Positions 16,474 through 25,412 of a DNA stretch of 64,000 nt are shown here, piece after piece; the stretch's first letter is position 1; each line of letters begins with the position of its first letter. Both the position numbers and the translations under genes were made by a program. This DNA comes from JBCDJG01 sp038748065. Its GTDB lineage: Bacteria > Pseudomonadota > Gammaproteobacteria > Pseudomonadales > Halieaceae. Under the pieces are notes generated by a model that ran no database searches, had not been told where the DNA came from, and was given only the letters and a program-made list of their open reading frames with translations. The stretch spans positions 57,707 through 121,706 of the forward strand of contig JBCDJG010000009.1 of assembly GCA_038748065.1 (NCBI GenBank). The letters run 5' to 3'.

Positions 16474-17168
16474 GCTTCGCGCAGGGTTGATAGTACCTGC
16501 CAAACCGCGCGCTTACAGCCGGCGCTCGCCAGCATCTCAGCAGTGCTATGGGGGCAGAAGAACTGCTCTACATGCCAGTCCGTATCACCCAGGCGTTCAC
16601 GCATGGGTTGACCCAGCAGAATCACCCCACGGCAGCCCGACTGATCCAGGCGGCGCAGCAGAAAGGTCATCAGGGCTTCGCTGCCGGCGTCGGACCCAAG
16701 GTCCAACTGGCTATTACTATGGATCGGCCAATCAAACTGCGTTATATCGGCACTGGCCGCCTTTCCGCCCAAGGCGAACGCCATACTCTGCACCAGTTCG
16801 ACTTGCGCCTTCGCCAGCGGCCTGTCAGCCAGATCCTCCAACCATAGATAGCCCCCTGTCACGAGCGCCGCAATGCTAAACCGCTGAGATTTGTCCGCGC
16901 TATTCGCTCTGGGCGAGCCTACCAATTGCTCCAGCTGTCGCGCGGGCAGCGATTCCACCGGGCTTGCAGCAGGACCTTCGAAGATGCTCTCGGAAGAGCG
17001 TTCCAGCGGCGTTTCTTGGGCATTCGAGTCGTCGCAGCCGGCGGGCTCCAGCATCCGCGGCACTTGAACCAGCCGACGGGTTTTAGCGGCGCCCGGCAGA
17101 GCGCGCCGGGAAACGTAAGCTGGTATACCCATGGCATTGAGGTACTTAAGTCTGGTCAACTCATGCAT
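16470..17168 (-). CDS. holD: Probable DNA polymerase III psi subunit (HolD-like)
   Basis: Protein of 232 residues, much longer than E. coli psi (137). The N-terminus RLKYLNAMGIPAYVSRR resembles the psi start (LQQLGITQWSLRR), which binds the clamp-loader gamma/tau subunits. The C-terminus, with WHVEQFFCPHSTAEMLASAG, then KRAVWQVL, resembles the psi ending with its conserved L-x-x-P-x-x-K-R/A-x-x-W pattern. Between them is a low-complexity linker (about 45-100) followed by an alpha/beta core. Its position directly before rimI, with a 4-bp stop-start overlap, supports the call. The family is very divergent, so this rests on termini plus context. Confidence 0.68.
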   Translation of the reverse strand: MHELTRLKYLNAMGIPAYVSRRALPGAAKTRRLVQVPRMLEPAGCDDSNAQETPLERSSESIFEGPAASPVESLPARQLEQLVGSPRANSADKSQRFSIAALVTGGYLWLEDLADRPLAKAQVELVQSMAFALGGKAASADITQFDWPIHSNSQLDLGSDAGSEALMTFLLRRLDQSGCRGVILLGQPMRERLGDTDWHVEQFFCPHSTAEMLASAGCKRAVWQVLSTLREA

Positions 17169-17227
17169 GAATTCGATCGCGCGCCGTCACTAGCGTGGAG
17201 GAGTATGGGGCAGCCCGGCGCGAGGGT

Positions 17228-18097
17228 CTAGGCCCATCGCCAGCCGTACTGATGAAAGAAGCGGATACCAGAGCGCAAGAACATTGCAATGTGTCGCCAT
17301 CCCTTGCGCGCCGCATTCCCTCCATGGTGAACAATGCGCATCGATGGCACGTAATGCAGTTCCCCGCAGTCCGCCAGACGCAGTGACAGATCAAAGTCCT
17401 CGAAGTAGAGAAAATAGCGCTCGTCGAAGCCCCGCACGTGAGCTAGGCTGTCGCCGCGAACAAGCATGAAACAGCCGCTGGCAAGCGGCACCGGCACCGC
17501 CCGGTCGCCGCAACAAAGATCTCGCGCTTCGTAATTCGCCAGCGTGTCACTGAACCAGTTCTTCACTCGCCTTGGCGCAAACGCGCGCAGCAGCAGCACC
17601 CACACCGAGGGGTAGCGCTTACACAGAAATTCCTGGAAGCCGTCCTCGCTGGCGACAAAGGGGCTCGCTAATACCGCGCTGTCATTGGTATCAAAGTGGC
17701 TGATACCGGCACACAGTGCATCATTAGCTAGCTCGACATCCGGGTTGAGAATGAGTCGCAGCGTATCCTGTTCGACAGCCAACTGGTTATGGCCGTGGCC
17801 ATAGCCCCGGTTGCTGTCACTGGCCAGCAGTTGCCATTCAATCTCGCCCCGCGGCATTGTCGTCTCGAGCATCTCCGCGACTGTGGCTTGGTAGTCCACT
17901 GAGCCCGAGTGATCGACCAGCAGGAGAGTGCAGTGCCCGAGATAGCCGCGAGACCTGGCCCTGGCAACCGCGTCAACCAGGCTGCGGCAGGTTGCTTGCA
18001 GCAGGTCGATCGGACTGTGGAAGAGAACAATAGATACAGCGAGTTTATAGGAGCGGATTGGAGAGTTGCCGGGAGGACTAGCGGACGCAGTAACCAT
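17228..18097 (-). CDS. Glycosyltransferase family 2 protein
   Basis: A 289-residue cytoplasmic GT-A enzyme of the rhamnosyltransferase/WcaA type. VSIVLFHSP begins the nucleotide-sugar domain, SNRGYGHGHNQ is the ribose-binding loop, and LRLILNPDVEL carries the N-P-D metal-binding motif equivalent to DxD. The acceptor half includes GCFMLVRGDSLAHVRGFDERYFLYFEDFDLSLRL, whose E-D-x-D provides the catalytic base. The C-terminal HHGGNA is also typical. The donor sugar and acceptor (LPS, capsule or other) cannot be told; no other polysaccharide gene adjoins it. Divergent from the Nramp-like gene. Confidence 0.88.
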   Translation of the reverse strand: MVTASASPPGNSPIRSYKLAVSIVLFHSPIDLLQATCRSLVDAVARARSRGYLGHCTLLLVDHSGSVDYQATVAEMLETTMPRGEIEWQLLASDSNRGYGHGHNQLAVEQDTLRLILNPDVELANDALCAGISHFDTNDSAVLASPFVASEDGFQEFLCKRYPSVWVLLLRAFAPRRVKNWFSDTLANYEARDLCCGDRAVPVPLASGCFMLVRGDSLAHVRGFDERYFLYFEDFDLSLRLADCGELHYVPSMRIVHHGGNAARKGWRHIAMFLRSGIRFFHQYGWRWA

Positions 18098-18190
18098 CGG
18101 GCCTATCCTAGCAGCTATAACCTCAGCATCACATAACTGGACAAGCCCACGCCCTCCTGTCAGCGTTACCGCTCACTGCAAGGGGATACT

Positions 18191-19408
18191 ATGTCGAAGG
18201 CTGCCGGACAAAGGCTTCAGTTTGGGCCAGGCCTCCTGGTCACTGCTGCATTCATTGGTCCGGGTACGGTCACCACGGCCAGTGCAGCTGGCGCAAATTT
18301 CGGCTTTGCTCTGGCGTGGGCACTCCTGTTTTCTGTCTTCGCAACGGCCGTCCTGCAAGAGATGGCCGCTCGGGTCGGCCTGGTCACGCGTCAAAGCCTT
18401 GCTGAAGCAATGCGCGCAAGCTTTGGCAACCCCCTGTTCGGGCGCCTCGCAGTCGTGCTGGTCGTGGCCGCGATAGGCCTTGGCAACGCTGCCTATGAAG
18501 CTGGCAACATTGCAGGGGCGGCGCTGGCACTCACCTCCCTCGGCGGCCCATCAGTTGGCCTTTGGTCACTCGTTATAGGCGCGGTGGCAGGCGCGCTCAT
18601 GTTATCCGGGCGCTATCACGTGGTCGAGCGAGTACTGATTTGCCTGGTTTTGCTGATGAGCGCGATTTTCCTGATCAGCGCACTGCTGCTCAGGCCAGAC
18701 TGGGGTGCACTCCTCGTGGGGCTGCGCCCGCAGTTACCCGCCGGATCGGCACTGACTGCGCTGGCCCTGATAGGGACGACTGTGGTCCCCTACAACCTCT
18801 TTTTACATGCCAATGCAGTCCGCGAAAAATGGGGAGCTGAGCGCGATACCGGAGCGGCTTTGCGGGCTTCACGCCTCGACACCAATGTATCAATTGGCCT
18901 AGGAGGGCTGCTCACTCTCGCCATCATGAGCACGGCCATGACGGCATTTTTTGCCACCGGTCAGGCCTATGACATCGACTCGCTGTCGACGCCGCTCCGG
19001 CCGCTGCTGGGCGATGCGGCGGCCTATGTCTATGCCGCGGGACTATTCGCCGGTGGCCTGACCAGTGCCATCACCGCGCCGATGGCCGCGGGTTATGCGG
19101 TAAGTGGTGCGTTCGGCTGGCGCACCACCCTCGACGCGCCCGGCTTCCGTCTGGTCGCCCTGGCGGTGCTCCTGACCGGCGTCGCTTTCGCCGCCACGGG
19201 GTCCCGTCCGCTGGCGGCGATCCTGTTTGCCCAGGCAGCCAATGGCTTCCTCTTGCCGGTGATCGCCGTATTCCTGCTCATTGTCATGAACAGGAAAAGT
19301 CTCCTGGGAGACTACCGCAATACGCCTCTTGCCAATCTGGCCGGCGGCCTTGTCGTCCTGGTCGCCGCATGGCTCGGTATCAGCAAGATTGTCTCCATTT
19401 TTTTATAA
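18191..19408 (+). CDS. Nramp-family transporter with non-canonical metal site
   Basis: Inner-membrane protein of 405 residues with eleven or so hydrophobic helices and the Nramp fold signature. In canonical Mn/Fe transporters the metal is held by DPGN in helix 1 and MPH in helix 6. Here helix 1 reads GPGT (23-26, in AAFIGPGTVTTASAAGA) and helix 6 reads VPYNLFLHA (from residue 199), so the Asp, Asn and Met ligands are missing while the helix breaks are kept. It is probably a distinct Nramp clade with another substrate or coupling. Divergent from the glycosyltransferase gene, with 93 bp between. Confidence 0.8.
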   Translation: MSKAAGQRLQFGPGLLVTAAFIGPGTVTTASAAGANFGFALAWALLFSVFATAVLQEMAARVGLVTRQSLAEAMRASFGNPLFGRLAVVLVVAAIGLGNAAYEAGNIAGAALALTSLGGPSVGLWSLVIGAVAGALMLSGRYHVVERVLICLVLLMSAIFLISALLLRPDWGALLVGLRPQLPAGSALTALALIGTTVVPYNLFLHANAVREKWGAERDTGAALRASRLDTNVSIGLGGLLTLAIMSTAMTAFFATGQAYDIDSLSTPLRPLLGDAAAYVYAAGLFAGGLTSAITAPMAAGYAVSGAFGWRTTLDAPGFRLVALAVLLTGVAFAATGSRPLAAILFAQAANGFLLPVIAVFLLIVMNRKSLLGDYRNTPLANLAGGLVVLVAAWLGISKIVSIFL

Positions 19409-19699
19409 AAAACATATTTCATATAAGCGAATAGCATAACCTACGCCGAATTGATCGAAATCCAGGCCGGGTCATGTCCTTGAGGGGAAGCCTCGACTCG
19501 ACAGCTGCGAACTTTTTATGTAGAAAATCACAAAAAGTGGCTATCGCCATGTTATTTATGCAGTTTTAGTAATTAAAGATGATAATCTAAAGAAACTTGG
19601 GGCCATGTGGTTGACTCTGCTTGCGCAGCCCGCAGAATCAGGGAATACCATATGTAGAACATAAGACCCTCTGCAAACAGAGGGCAAAAGGGGACAGAC
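19409..19699. other. Intergenic leader region before the Ig-like lipoprotein gene
   Basis: AT-richer than its surroundings at both ends, with a run of seven T then A-rich sequence right after the transporter stop that could act as a weak terminator. The only clear structure is a perfect hairpin, CCCTCTG (19667-19673) with CAGAGGG (19678-19684) and a 4-nt loop, placed just before the Shine-Dalgarno AAGGGG of the gene at 19700. No coding potential is seen. Confidence 0.5.
19667..19684 (+). promoter_or_regulatory. Hairpin directly upstream of the 19700 Shine-Dalgarno
   Basis: Seven-base-pair perfect stem with loop CAAA, ending four bases before AAGGGG, which lies about 7 nt from the ATG. It could stabilise the mRNA 5' end or influence ribosome access. 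It is not followed by a T run, so it is not a terminator. Confidence 0.4.
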
Positions 19700-22036
19700 A
19701 TGACCAACAGGTTTGCCAGACTTGCCAGCCGGCTGACGCTCGTTCTCGCGATGACAATAGGCTTGATCGCCTGTGGCGGGGGCGGGGGCGGCGGTTCTGG
19801 TGGCGGCTTCACCGGGGAGACACCCGACACTGAGAACCCAGCGCCGCAGATAATCGTAGAGCTCGCTCTGTTTGACCCGAACGGCGATCCGACCAATACC
19901 GTGACCAGCAGCGAACCGGCCACCCTTGTGGTAACGGTCTCCGAGGTCGTCGGCAGGCAGCAGGGCGAGGACATATTGGAGCCCGTAGGCGACACAGTCG
20001 TCGTAGCCCAAACCTCAATTGGCGCCCTGAATCCGGCTAATGGCACGGCACTCACCGACGCCAATGGGCAGGCAAGCTTTGGTCTAGGTTCAAATGGCAC
20101 CCTCGGCGCTGGCTCCGTGTTGGCCACCGTTGAGGTCGAGTTTGACGCCAACCCCGACGACGATATCGCTCCGGAGGTTCTCACCTTTACTGGGCAGATT
20201 AACTTCCAGGTCGCCCAAGCCGCCCTCAGACTGGGTACTTTCGACGCAAGCGGACGCTTTATCGATGGCCTGGTCGATATCATTCCAGACTCAATCCCCG
20301 CCGGTGGCACGGCAGTGCTGTCAGTCTCGGTTGTCAATGAATTCGGGGAGCGCGCCGGCGCCGGTATCGCAGTTGACCTGGTGAGCGACTGCGCCCTCAG
20401 TGGGCGGGCCACCATTACGCCAGCCTCGGCCGTCACGGATGAGTTGAGCCGCGTGGAGGCCGACTATGTTGACGTAGCCTGTGGGGAAGCCGATCTCATC
20501 TCAGCAAGCTCAGGCAGCGACTCAAGCACCGCAACCGGCGACATCTTCATCGCCTCGCCGCAGGCCAATTCCATCGAGTTTGTCTCAACTACACCGGACA
20601 CGGGCCTGATCGCACTGCGCGGAACAGGTACGCCAGATCGCCCTGAGACAGCGACAGTGACCTTCCGCGTGATCGCCGGTTCTGCCTCAGACGCCGACGC
20701 AGGCCAACCGCTCCTGGGCGTGCCGGTCATGTTCGATCTGTCTACGGAAGTCGGCGGCCTGGAATTGCTCAACACATCCGGCACCACAGACGCCAACGGC
20801 GAGGTCCAGGCGACCGTCCAATCCGGCAATGTCTCGACGTCTGTGCGCGTTACCGCGACCATTGACACAGACGACGGCAGCGGTGGCACGATCGTACTGT
20901 CGGCGATTTCCGACGCGATCGTGGTCAGCACAGGCCTGCCTGACCAGAACTCTATCAGCCTGTCGACACAGTTCTTCGTTGTTCCGGATGCTCGGCAGGT
21001 CGACGGTATCGAAGTGCAGGTCACAGTGCGCATGGCTGACAAGTTCAACAACCCTGTTGCTGACGGCACCAGTGCCACCTTTACCACGGAGTACGGAGCG
21101 ATACAGAGCTCCTGCACCACGACTGACGGTGGCTGCTCGGTCATCTGGACCAGCCAGGCGCCCCGCTTCCCGCTGTTCAACCAGGACCTCGTGCGGACAA
21201 CCCAACTGAGCAACAGCTATAACTGCCCGAGTCACAACGGCAACCGAGGGCCCTGCCCGGACAGCCTGGGCTATATCGAGGGCTTGCGCAGCACCATACT
21301 GGTCACCGCCGTGGGCGAGGAGACCTTTATCGATGCCAACGGTAATGGCCTCTACGATGAAGGCGAAGAATTCTTCAACCTGCCCGAGGCCTTCCTCGAT
21401 AACAATGAGGATACGGTCTACACCCCTGAACTCGGCTGCCCCGCCGCCTTCGACGGCCCGAACTGCGAGATCGCAGGCTCTGAAGAGACCTTCGTAGACT
21501 TCGATGGCAATGCTGTTTATAGCTTGAACGTTGATCCGCCTGCCTTCCCGAATGGCGTCTACAATGGCAGCCTGTGCCCGAAGTCAGGTGACGGCATATT
21601 CTGCTCGAGGGAACTCCTGAACGTGCGCCAAAGCGCCGTTCTCATCCTTGGATCGCAAACGGGCTATGACTCCATTCTGGTTGATCTGGGCGGCAACGTG
21701 CGCCCGGCAACCAATCAGGGCGAACCCTTCATCGTCTACATCGCCGATTTCTTTAACAACCGGCCCCCGGGCGGGACGACGGTTGCCTTCGCCACCGAGG
21801 GCGAATGTGCGCTGTTGACGCCAGCGTCGGTGACGCTGCCCGATACGACCCAGGTCGGAGCTGCAGCGGTTGCGCTGGAGACCGAGGGCCAAGGAAATGT
21901 CACGCTGACCCTCAGCGGCAACAACATCAACTTTAGCGAGACCTTCCGTTGCAACGCACCCGACCCTGAACCCGAGCCCGGCCCAGGTGATGGCGATGGC
22001 GATGGCGACGGTGACCTGACCGAAGGCCCAGGCTAA
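19700..22036 (+). CDS. Large secreted lipoprotein with Ig-like (Big_1-type) domains
   Basis: A 778-residue acidic protein. The signal peptide ends in a lipobox (LIAC, Cys25) followed by a Gly/Ser spacer, so it should be lipid-anchored, probably in the outer membrane. Repeated beta-sandwich units carry the bacterial Ig-like signature GxxLTDANGQASFGLGS / TSGTTDANGEVQATVQSG, seen at about 115-135 and 350-372, with others diverged. Around 540-625 is a Cys-rich insert with acidic loops (DANGNGLYDEGEE, DFDGNAVY) resembling EF-hand/dockerin calcium loops and paired cysteines. The C-terminus is Pro/Glu then a (Asp-Gly) repeat. Likely a surface structural or adhesin-like protein; the ligand is unknown. 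Monocistronic, with a strong terminator. Confidence 0.75.
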   Translation: MTNRFARLASRLTLVLAMTIGLIACGGGGGGGSGGGFTGETPDTENPAPQIIVELALFDPNGDPTNTVTSSEPATLVVTVSEVVGRQQGEDILEPVGDTVVVAQTSIGALNPANGTALTDANGQASFGLGSNGTLGAGSVLATVEVEFDANPDDDIAPEVLTFTGQINFQVAQAALRLGTFDASGRFIDGLVDIIPDSIPAGGTAVLSVSVVNEFGERAGAGIAVDLVSDCALSGRATITPASAVTDELSRVEADYVDVACGEADLISASSGSDSSTATGDIFIASPQANSIEFVSTTPDTGLIALRGTGTPDRPETATVTFRVIAGSASDADAGQPLLGVPVMFDLSTEVGGLELLNTSGTTDANGEVQATVQSGNVSTSVRVTATIDTDDGSGGTIVLSAISDAIVVSTGLPDQNSISLSTQFFVVPDARQVDGIEVQVTVRMADKFNNPVADGTSATFTTEYGAIQSSCTTTDGGCSVIWTSQAPRFPLFNQDLVRTTQLSNSYNCPSHNGNRGPCPDSLGYIEGLRSTILVTAVGEETFIDANGNGLYDEGEEFFNLPEAFLDNNEDTVYTPELGCPAAFDGPNCEIAGSEETFVDFDGNAVYSLNVDPPAFPNGVYNGSLCPKSGDGIFCSRELLNVRQSAVLILGSQTGYDSILVDLGGNVRPATNQGEPFIVYIADFFNNRPPGGTTVAFATEGECALLTPASVTLPDTTQVGAAAVALETEGQGNVTLTLSGNNINFSETFRCNAPDPEPEPGPGDGDGDGDGDLTEGPG

Positions 22037-22054
22037 CAGACACTCAGCTTTCAG

Positions 22055-22085
22055 GCCGCGGCGCAACACGCCGCGGCTTTTTTTT
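22055..22085 (+). terminator. Strong intrinsic terminator
   Basis: A perfect 9-bp GC stem (22055-22063 with 22069-22077, loop CAACA) is followed by eight T (22078-22085), 18 nt after the lipoprotein stop. It separates this gene from the HD-GYP gene downstream. Confidence 0.92.
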
Positions 22086-22190
22086 GCACGCCTGTTCGCC
22101 CGGACAACATTCTTCGCCCCGTTCCCGCCAGTGGCGTAGCCGGTCGATTATTGCTTTACTGGTATCTCGAAAACGCTCCCCGGGAAACGC

Positions 22191-25100
22191 ATGACTGAGC
22201 ACGCTGAGGGCAAGCACCACCCCACAATCCGCGTTACGGTACTGACCTTTTTCACGCTGGCTACAACCCTGACCGCGAGCCTCGCCATCGGCCTGCAGTA
22301 TTACTTCGGCCAGCAGCAGGCCAAAGAATCAGCCCGAACACTTTACGAACTGGCGGCTGACGCTGTTACGGTAGAAATCCAAGCCTTGAATGCTCGAAAC
22401 GACGATCTGATCGCCCTGCTGTCCGAGAACCCGGTACTCGTTGGTGGCAGCTGGCTGGAGCAAATTCCGGTGCTTGCGTCTGCCATGGACAACAATCCCA
22501 TCGTCCATTCCATCTATCTGGCGAAACCCAATGGAGACTTTTATCAGCTGATCGACCTGGAGATTGGCGCCGATATGCGCGAGGCCTATCGGGCATCGCC
22601 GCGCGATCGCTGGGTCGCCGTAACCATCAGCGGCACAGGTGACGCGCGTCAGCGCGAGTATCGCTACCTGGCCTATGACCTCGTGGAGCGCTATCGCCGT
22701 ACCCAGAACACAACCTATGACCCAAGGGAGCGGCTCTGGTTCAAAGGGGCGAGCGAGAGCGACAAGACATTCTCGACACCACCCTACCTGTTTGAGCAGC
22801 TCAAAGAACCCGGACGCACTGTCGCGCGCAGCGCAAGAGACAGCGACATTATCGTTGCATTCGACATCACGCTGAGCTCGATGTCAGAGTTTTTGCAAGA
22901 GCACACCGCCGCCCAATATGGGGAACTGCTGCTGTACACTCCCGACGGTGAAATCATCGCCTCCAGCCGTTCCCCCATTCGGGAACAAGCGGCGCCAGCG
23001 CTGCCAAGCCTGGAATTCACGCCGGAAGAACAGCAGTTCATCAGCGAAGCCGGCACGCTGCAGGCCTCCAATGAACTGGACTGGCCGCCTATCGATTATG
23101 CGATAGCCGGCAAACCTGATGGTTATGCGGTCGATATTCTCCGGATGATCAGCGACATGACCGGTTTGGATATCACCTTCTTTAATGGCCTGACCTGGGC
23201 GGAACTCGACGCCAAGTTCCGCCGCGGTGAACTGGATATCCTGCAACCCGCTTACCTGTCGGAGGAACGCGCGGCTGTTTCACTCTACAGCGAGCCCTTT
23301 ATCGATTTACGCCTGGCGCTGTTGACCCGTGAAGGGCAAGCCAGGATCTCGTCACTGCAGGAACTCAATGGCAAAAGACTCGCCATCCCCACGGGCTGGA
23401 CCATTCTCGAGCCCACGCGACAGGGCTTTCCCGGTATCGAGATTGTCGAGACAGATACTACCCTGGGGGCACTGCGTGCCGTGCTTGCCGGTGATGCAGA
23501 CGCCGCGTTGGAAAGCGAAGTCATCGCTCGTTATCTAGAGCATTATTACTACCTGGAAGGTTTGCAATACCATAGTGAGCCCGATACGGGGGCCGTCGCG
23601 CTGCCAACAACACTGCATCTTGTCGTTGCCAAGGACCAGCAGGCACTGCTGGCTGTTCTCAATCGCGCGATCCTGGCCATTGGCCCGGAGCTACATGAAT
23701 ATCTGCAAAACAAATGGCTGAACTTCGAACGACCCATGGATGGTGCAGCCATCGGCTCTGTACCCCACGGCGACTTTATCGCGGTTGCCGAGCGGCCCGT
23801 CCTGCACAATGAACTGCGGGAAGTTGAACATCAGGGTGAGCGCTATTTTGCCTACGGCGCCCCGATAGGGGTCGACAGCGACGCGGAACAGATCATGTTT
23901 GGCGTATTTGCCTCGGAACAGTCTATAGTCGGTCCGTTCATGGAGAAGGTGTTCCTCTCGATCGCCATCACTGGCGCTTTTCTGGCGCTCCTCACGCCCC
24001 TGTCCTGGTTCCTTGCTTCGCCCATCGTTCGGCCAATCAAACAGCTCGCCAATGAAAACGACAAAATTCGCCGGAGACAGTACGACGACGTTACACCGGT
24101 CAGAACGCGCGTGAAAGAGCTGGACGATCTGTCCGATTCCCTGGTTGAGATGGTCGCAGCGATCAAGGCCTATGAAGAGGCACAGCGCATGCTGATGGAC
24201 TCTTTCATCCAACTGATTGCACAGGCGATCGATGACAAGTCTGCCTACACGGGGGGGCATTGCGAGCGCGTCCCTGAACTCGCGCTGATGCTGGCGCGCG
24301 AGGCATCCAAGGCAAATCTGCCACCATTTAACGACTTCCGACTTGGCAATGACGACCAGTGGCGAGAATACCGCATAGCCGCCTGGCTGCACGACTGCGG
24401 CAAGATCACCACGCCGGAGCATATCGTCGATAAGGGCAGCAAGCTCGAGGTCATCTATAACCGAATCCACGAGGTCCGCACGCGTTTTGAGGTGCTGTGG
24501 CGCGACGCTGAGATCGATTACCTGCATCAGCTCGCGGCTGACCCACAGCGCAAAAGCGAACTTATGGCTGATCTGGAACGAGCACGGGCGGCGCTCATCG
24601 ATGATTTCGAATTCGTAGCCGGATGCAACGTTGGCGGCGAATTTCTCGATGAGGAAAAGCAGGCTAGATTACAAGAGATTGGTAAGCGCAGCTGGCAGCG
24701 TCACTTCTCAGACCGGATTGGGCTTTCACCCGTGGAAGAGCTACGTGTGACGGGCGAAGCACCCGCACTACCCGCGGCAGAAGTTTTGCTCAACGATAAA
24801 CCCGAACACATTATCGAACGCACTCGATCCACGAAATACCCGCCAGAGTACGGTATCGATATGAATATCCCTGAACATCTGTACAACCAGGGTGAGCTTT
24901 ACAACCTGTCGATATCACGTGGGACGCTCACCCAGGAGGATCGTTTCAAAATCAACGAGCACATGATCAGCACCATCAAGATGCTGGAAAGCCTGCCATT
25001 CCCGGAGGAGCTGAAAAATGTGCCCCGCTATGCTTCTACGCATCACGAAACAATGCGCGGTGACGGCTACCCCAGGCGCCTGCCGGGGGCCGAGCTGAGC

Positions 25101-25352
25101 ATCCCGGAGCGAATTCTCGCCGTTGCAGACGTCTTCGAGGCGCTGACCGCCTCAGACAGGCCTTACAAGAAGGCGAAACCCGTGAGCATTGCAATCGACA
25201 TACTCGCCAAAATGGTAGACGACAATCACATCGACAGGGATTGCTTTGAGCTGTTCCTCACAAGCGGCGTCTACCGAGAGTATGCAGAAAGTTACCTTGA
25301 CCCTGCACAGGTCGACGAAGTGGATATTAAACAGTATCTGCGGGCTGCTTGA
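22191..25352 (+). CDS. Membrane sensor HD-GYP protein with Cache and SBP_bac_3 input
   Basis: A 1053-residue predicted c-di-GMP phosphodiesterase/receptor. Domain order: TM1 (about 14-36), Cache-like periplasmic region (50-240), a family-3 solute-binding domain (about 270-505; KPDGYAVDILRMISDMTGL, GKRLAIPTGW, LAGDADAALES), TM2 (about 587-607), HAMP (to 660) and HD-GYP. The metal-binding HD is His734-Asp735 in WLHDCGK, and HHE/GYP is at 951-961 (HHETMRGDGYP). Between them lies an insert of roughly 160-200 residues not in standard HD-GYP domains. Periplasmic small-molecule sensing controlling c-di-GMP turnover is inferred. It starts at ATG 22191, after the terminator, and is followed by a methyltransferase and two more c-di-GMP genes. 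Confidence 0.85.
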   Translation: MTEHAEGKHHPTIRVTVLTFFTLATTLTASLAIGLQYYFGQQQAKESARTLYELAADAVTVEIQALNARNDDLIALLSENPVLVGGSWLEQIPVLASAMDNNPIVHSIYLAKPNGDFYQLIDLEIGADMREAYRASPRDRWVAVTISGTGDARQREYRYLAYDLVERYRRTQNTTYDPRERLWFKGASESDKTFSTPPYLFEQLKEPGRTVARSARDSDIIVAFDITLSSMSEFLQEHTAAQYGELLLYTPDGEIIASSRSPIREQAAPALPSLEFTPEEQQFISEAGTLQASNELDWPPIDYAIAGKPDGYAVDILRMISDMTGLDITFFNGLTWAELDAKFRRGELDILQPAYLSEERAAVSLYSEPFIDLRLALLTREGQARISSLQELNGKRLAIPTGWTILEPTRQGFPGIEIVETDTTLGALRAVLAGDADAALESEVIARYLEHYYYLEGLQYHSEPDTGAVALPTTLHLVVAKDQQALLAVLNRAILAIGPELHEYLQNKWLNFERPMDGAAIGSVPHGDFIAVAERPVLHNELREVEHQGERYFAYGAPIGVDSDAEQIMFGVFASEQSIVGPFMEKVFLSIAITGAFLALLTPLSWFLASPIVRPIKQLANENDKIRRRQYDDVTPVRTRVKELDDLSDSLVEMVAAIKAYEEAQRMLMDSFIQLIAQAIDDKSAYTGGHCERVPELALMLAREASKANLPPFNDFRLGNDDQWREYRIAAWLHDCGKITTPEHIVDKGSKLEVIYNRIHEVRTRFEVLWRDAEIDYLHQLAADPQRKSELMADLERARAALIDDFEFVAGCNVGGEFLDEEKQARLQEIGKRSWQRHFSDRIGLSPVEELRVTGEAPALPAAEVLLNDKPEHIIERTRSTKYPPEYGIDMNIPEHLYNQGELYNLSISRGTLTQEDRFKINEHMISTIKMLESLPFPEELKNVPRYASTHHETMRGDGYPRRLPGAELSIPERILAVADVFEALTASDRPYKKAKPVSIAIDILAKMVDDNHIDRDCFELFLTSGVYREYAESYLDPAQVDEVDIKQYLRAA

Positions 25353-25412
25353 TCGCGGATCAGGCGTCGTGCTTGCGTTAGTGTTGATGCCCCGTACCGG
25401 AATATCGAAACT

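Noticed and set aside
19573..21213. Long antisense open frames under the Ig-like lipoprotein (287 and 249 codons)
   Set aside because: They are Thr/Ser/Pro-rich shadows of the beta-rich repeat coding sequence and have no ribosome site or family motif.
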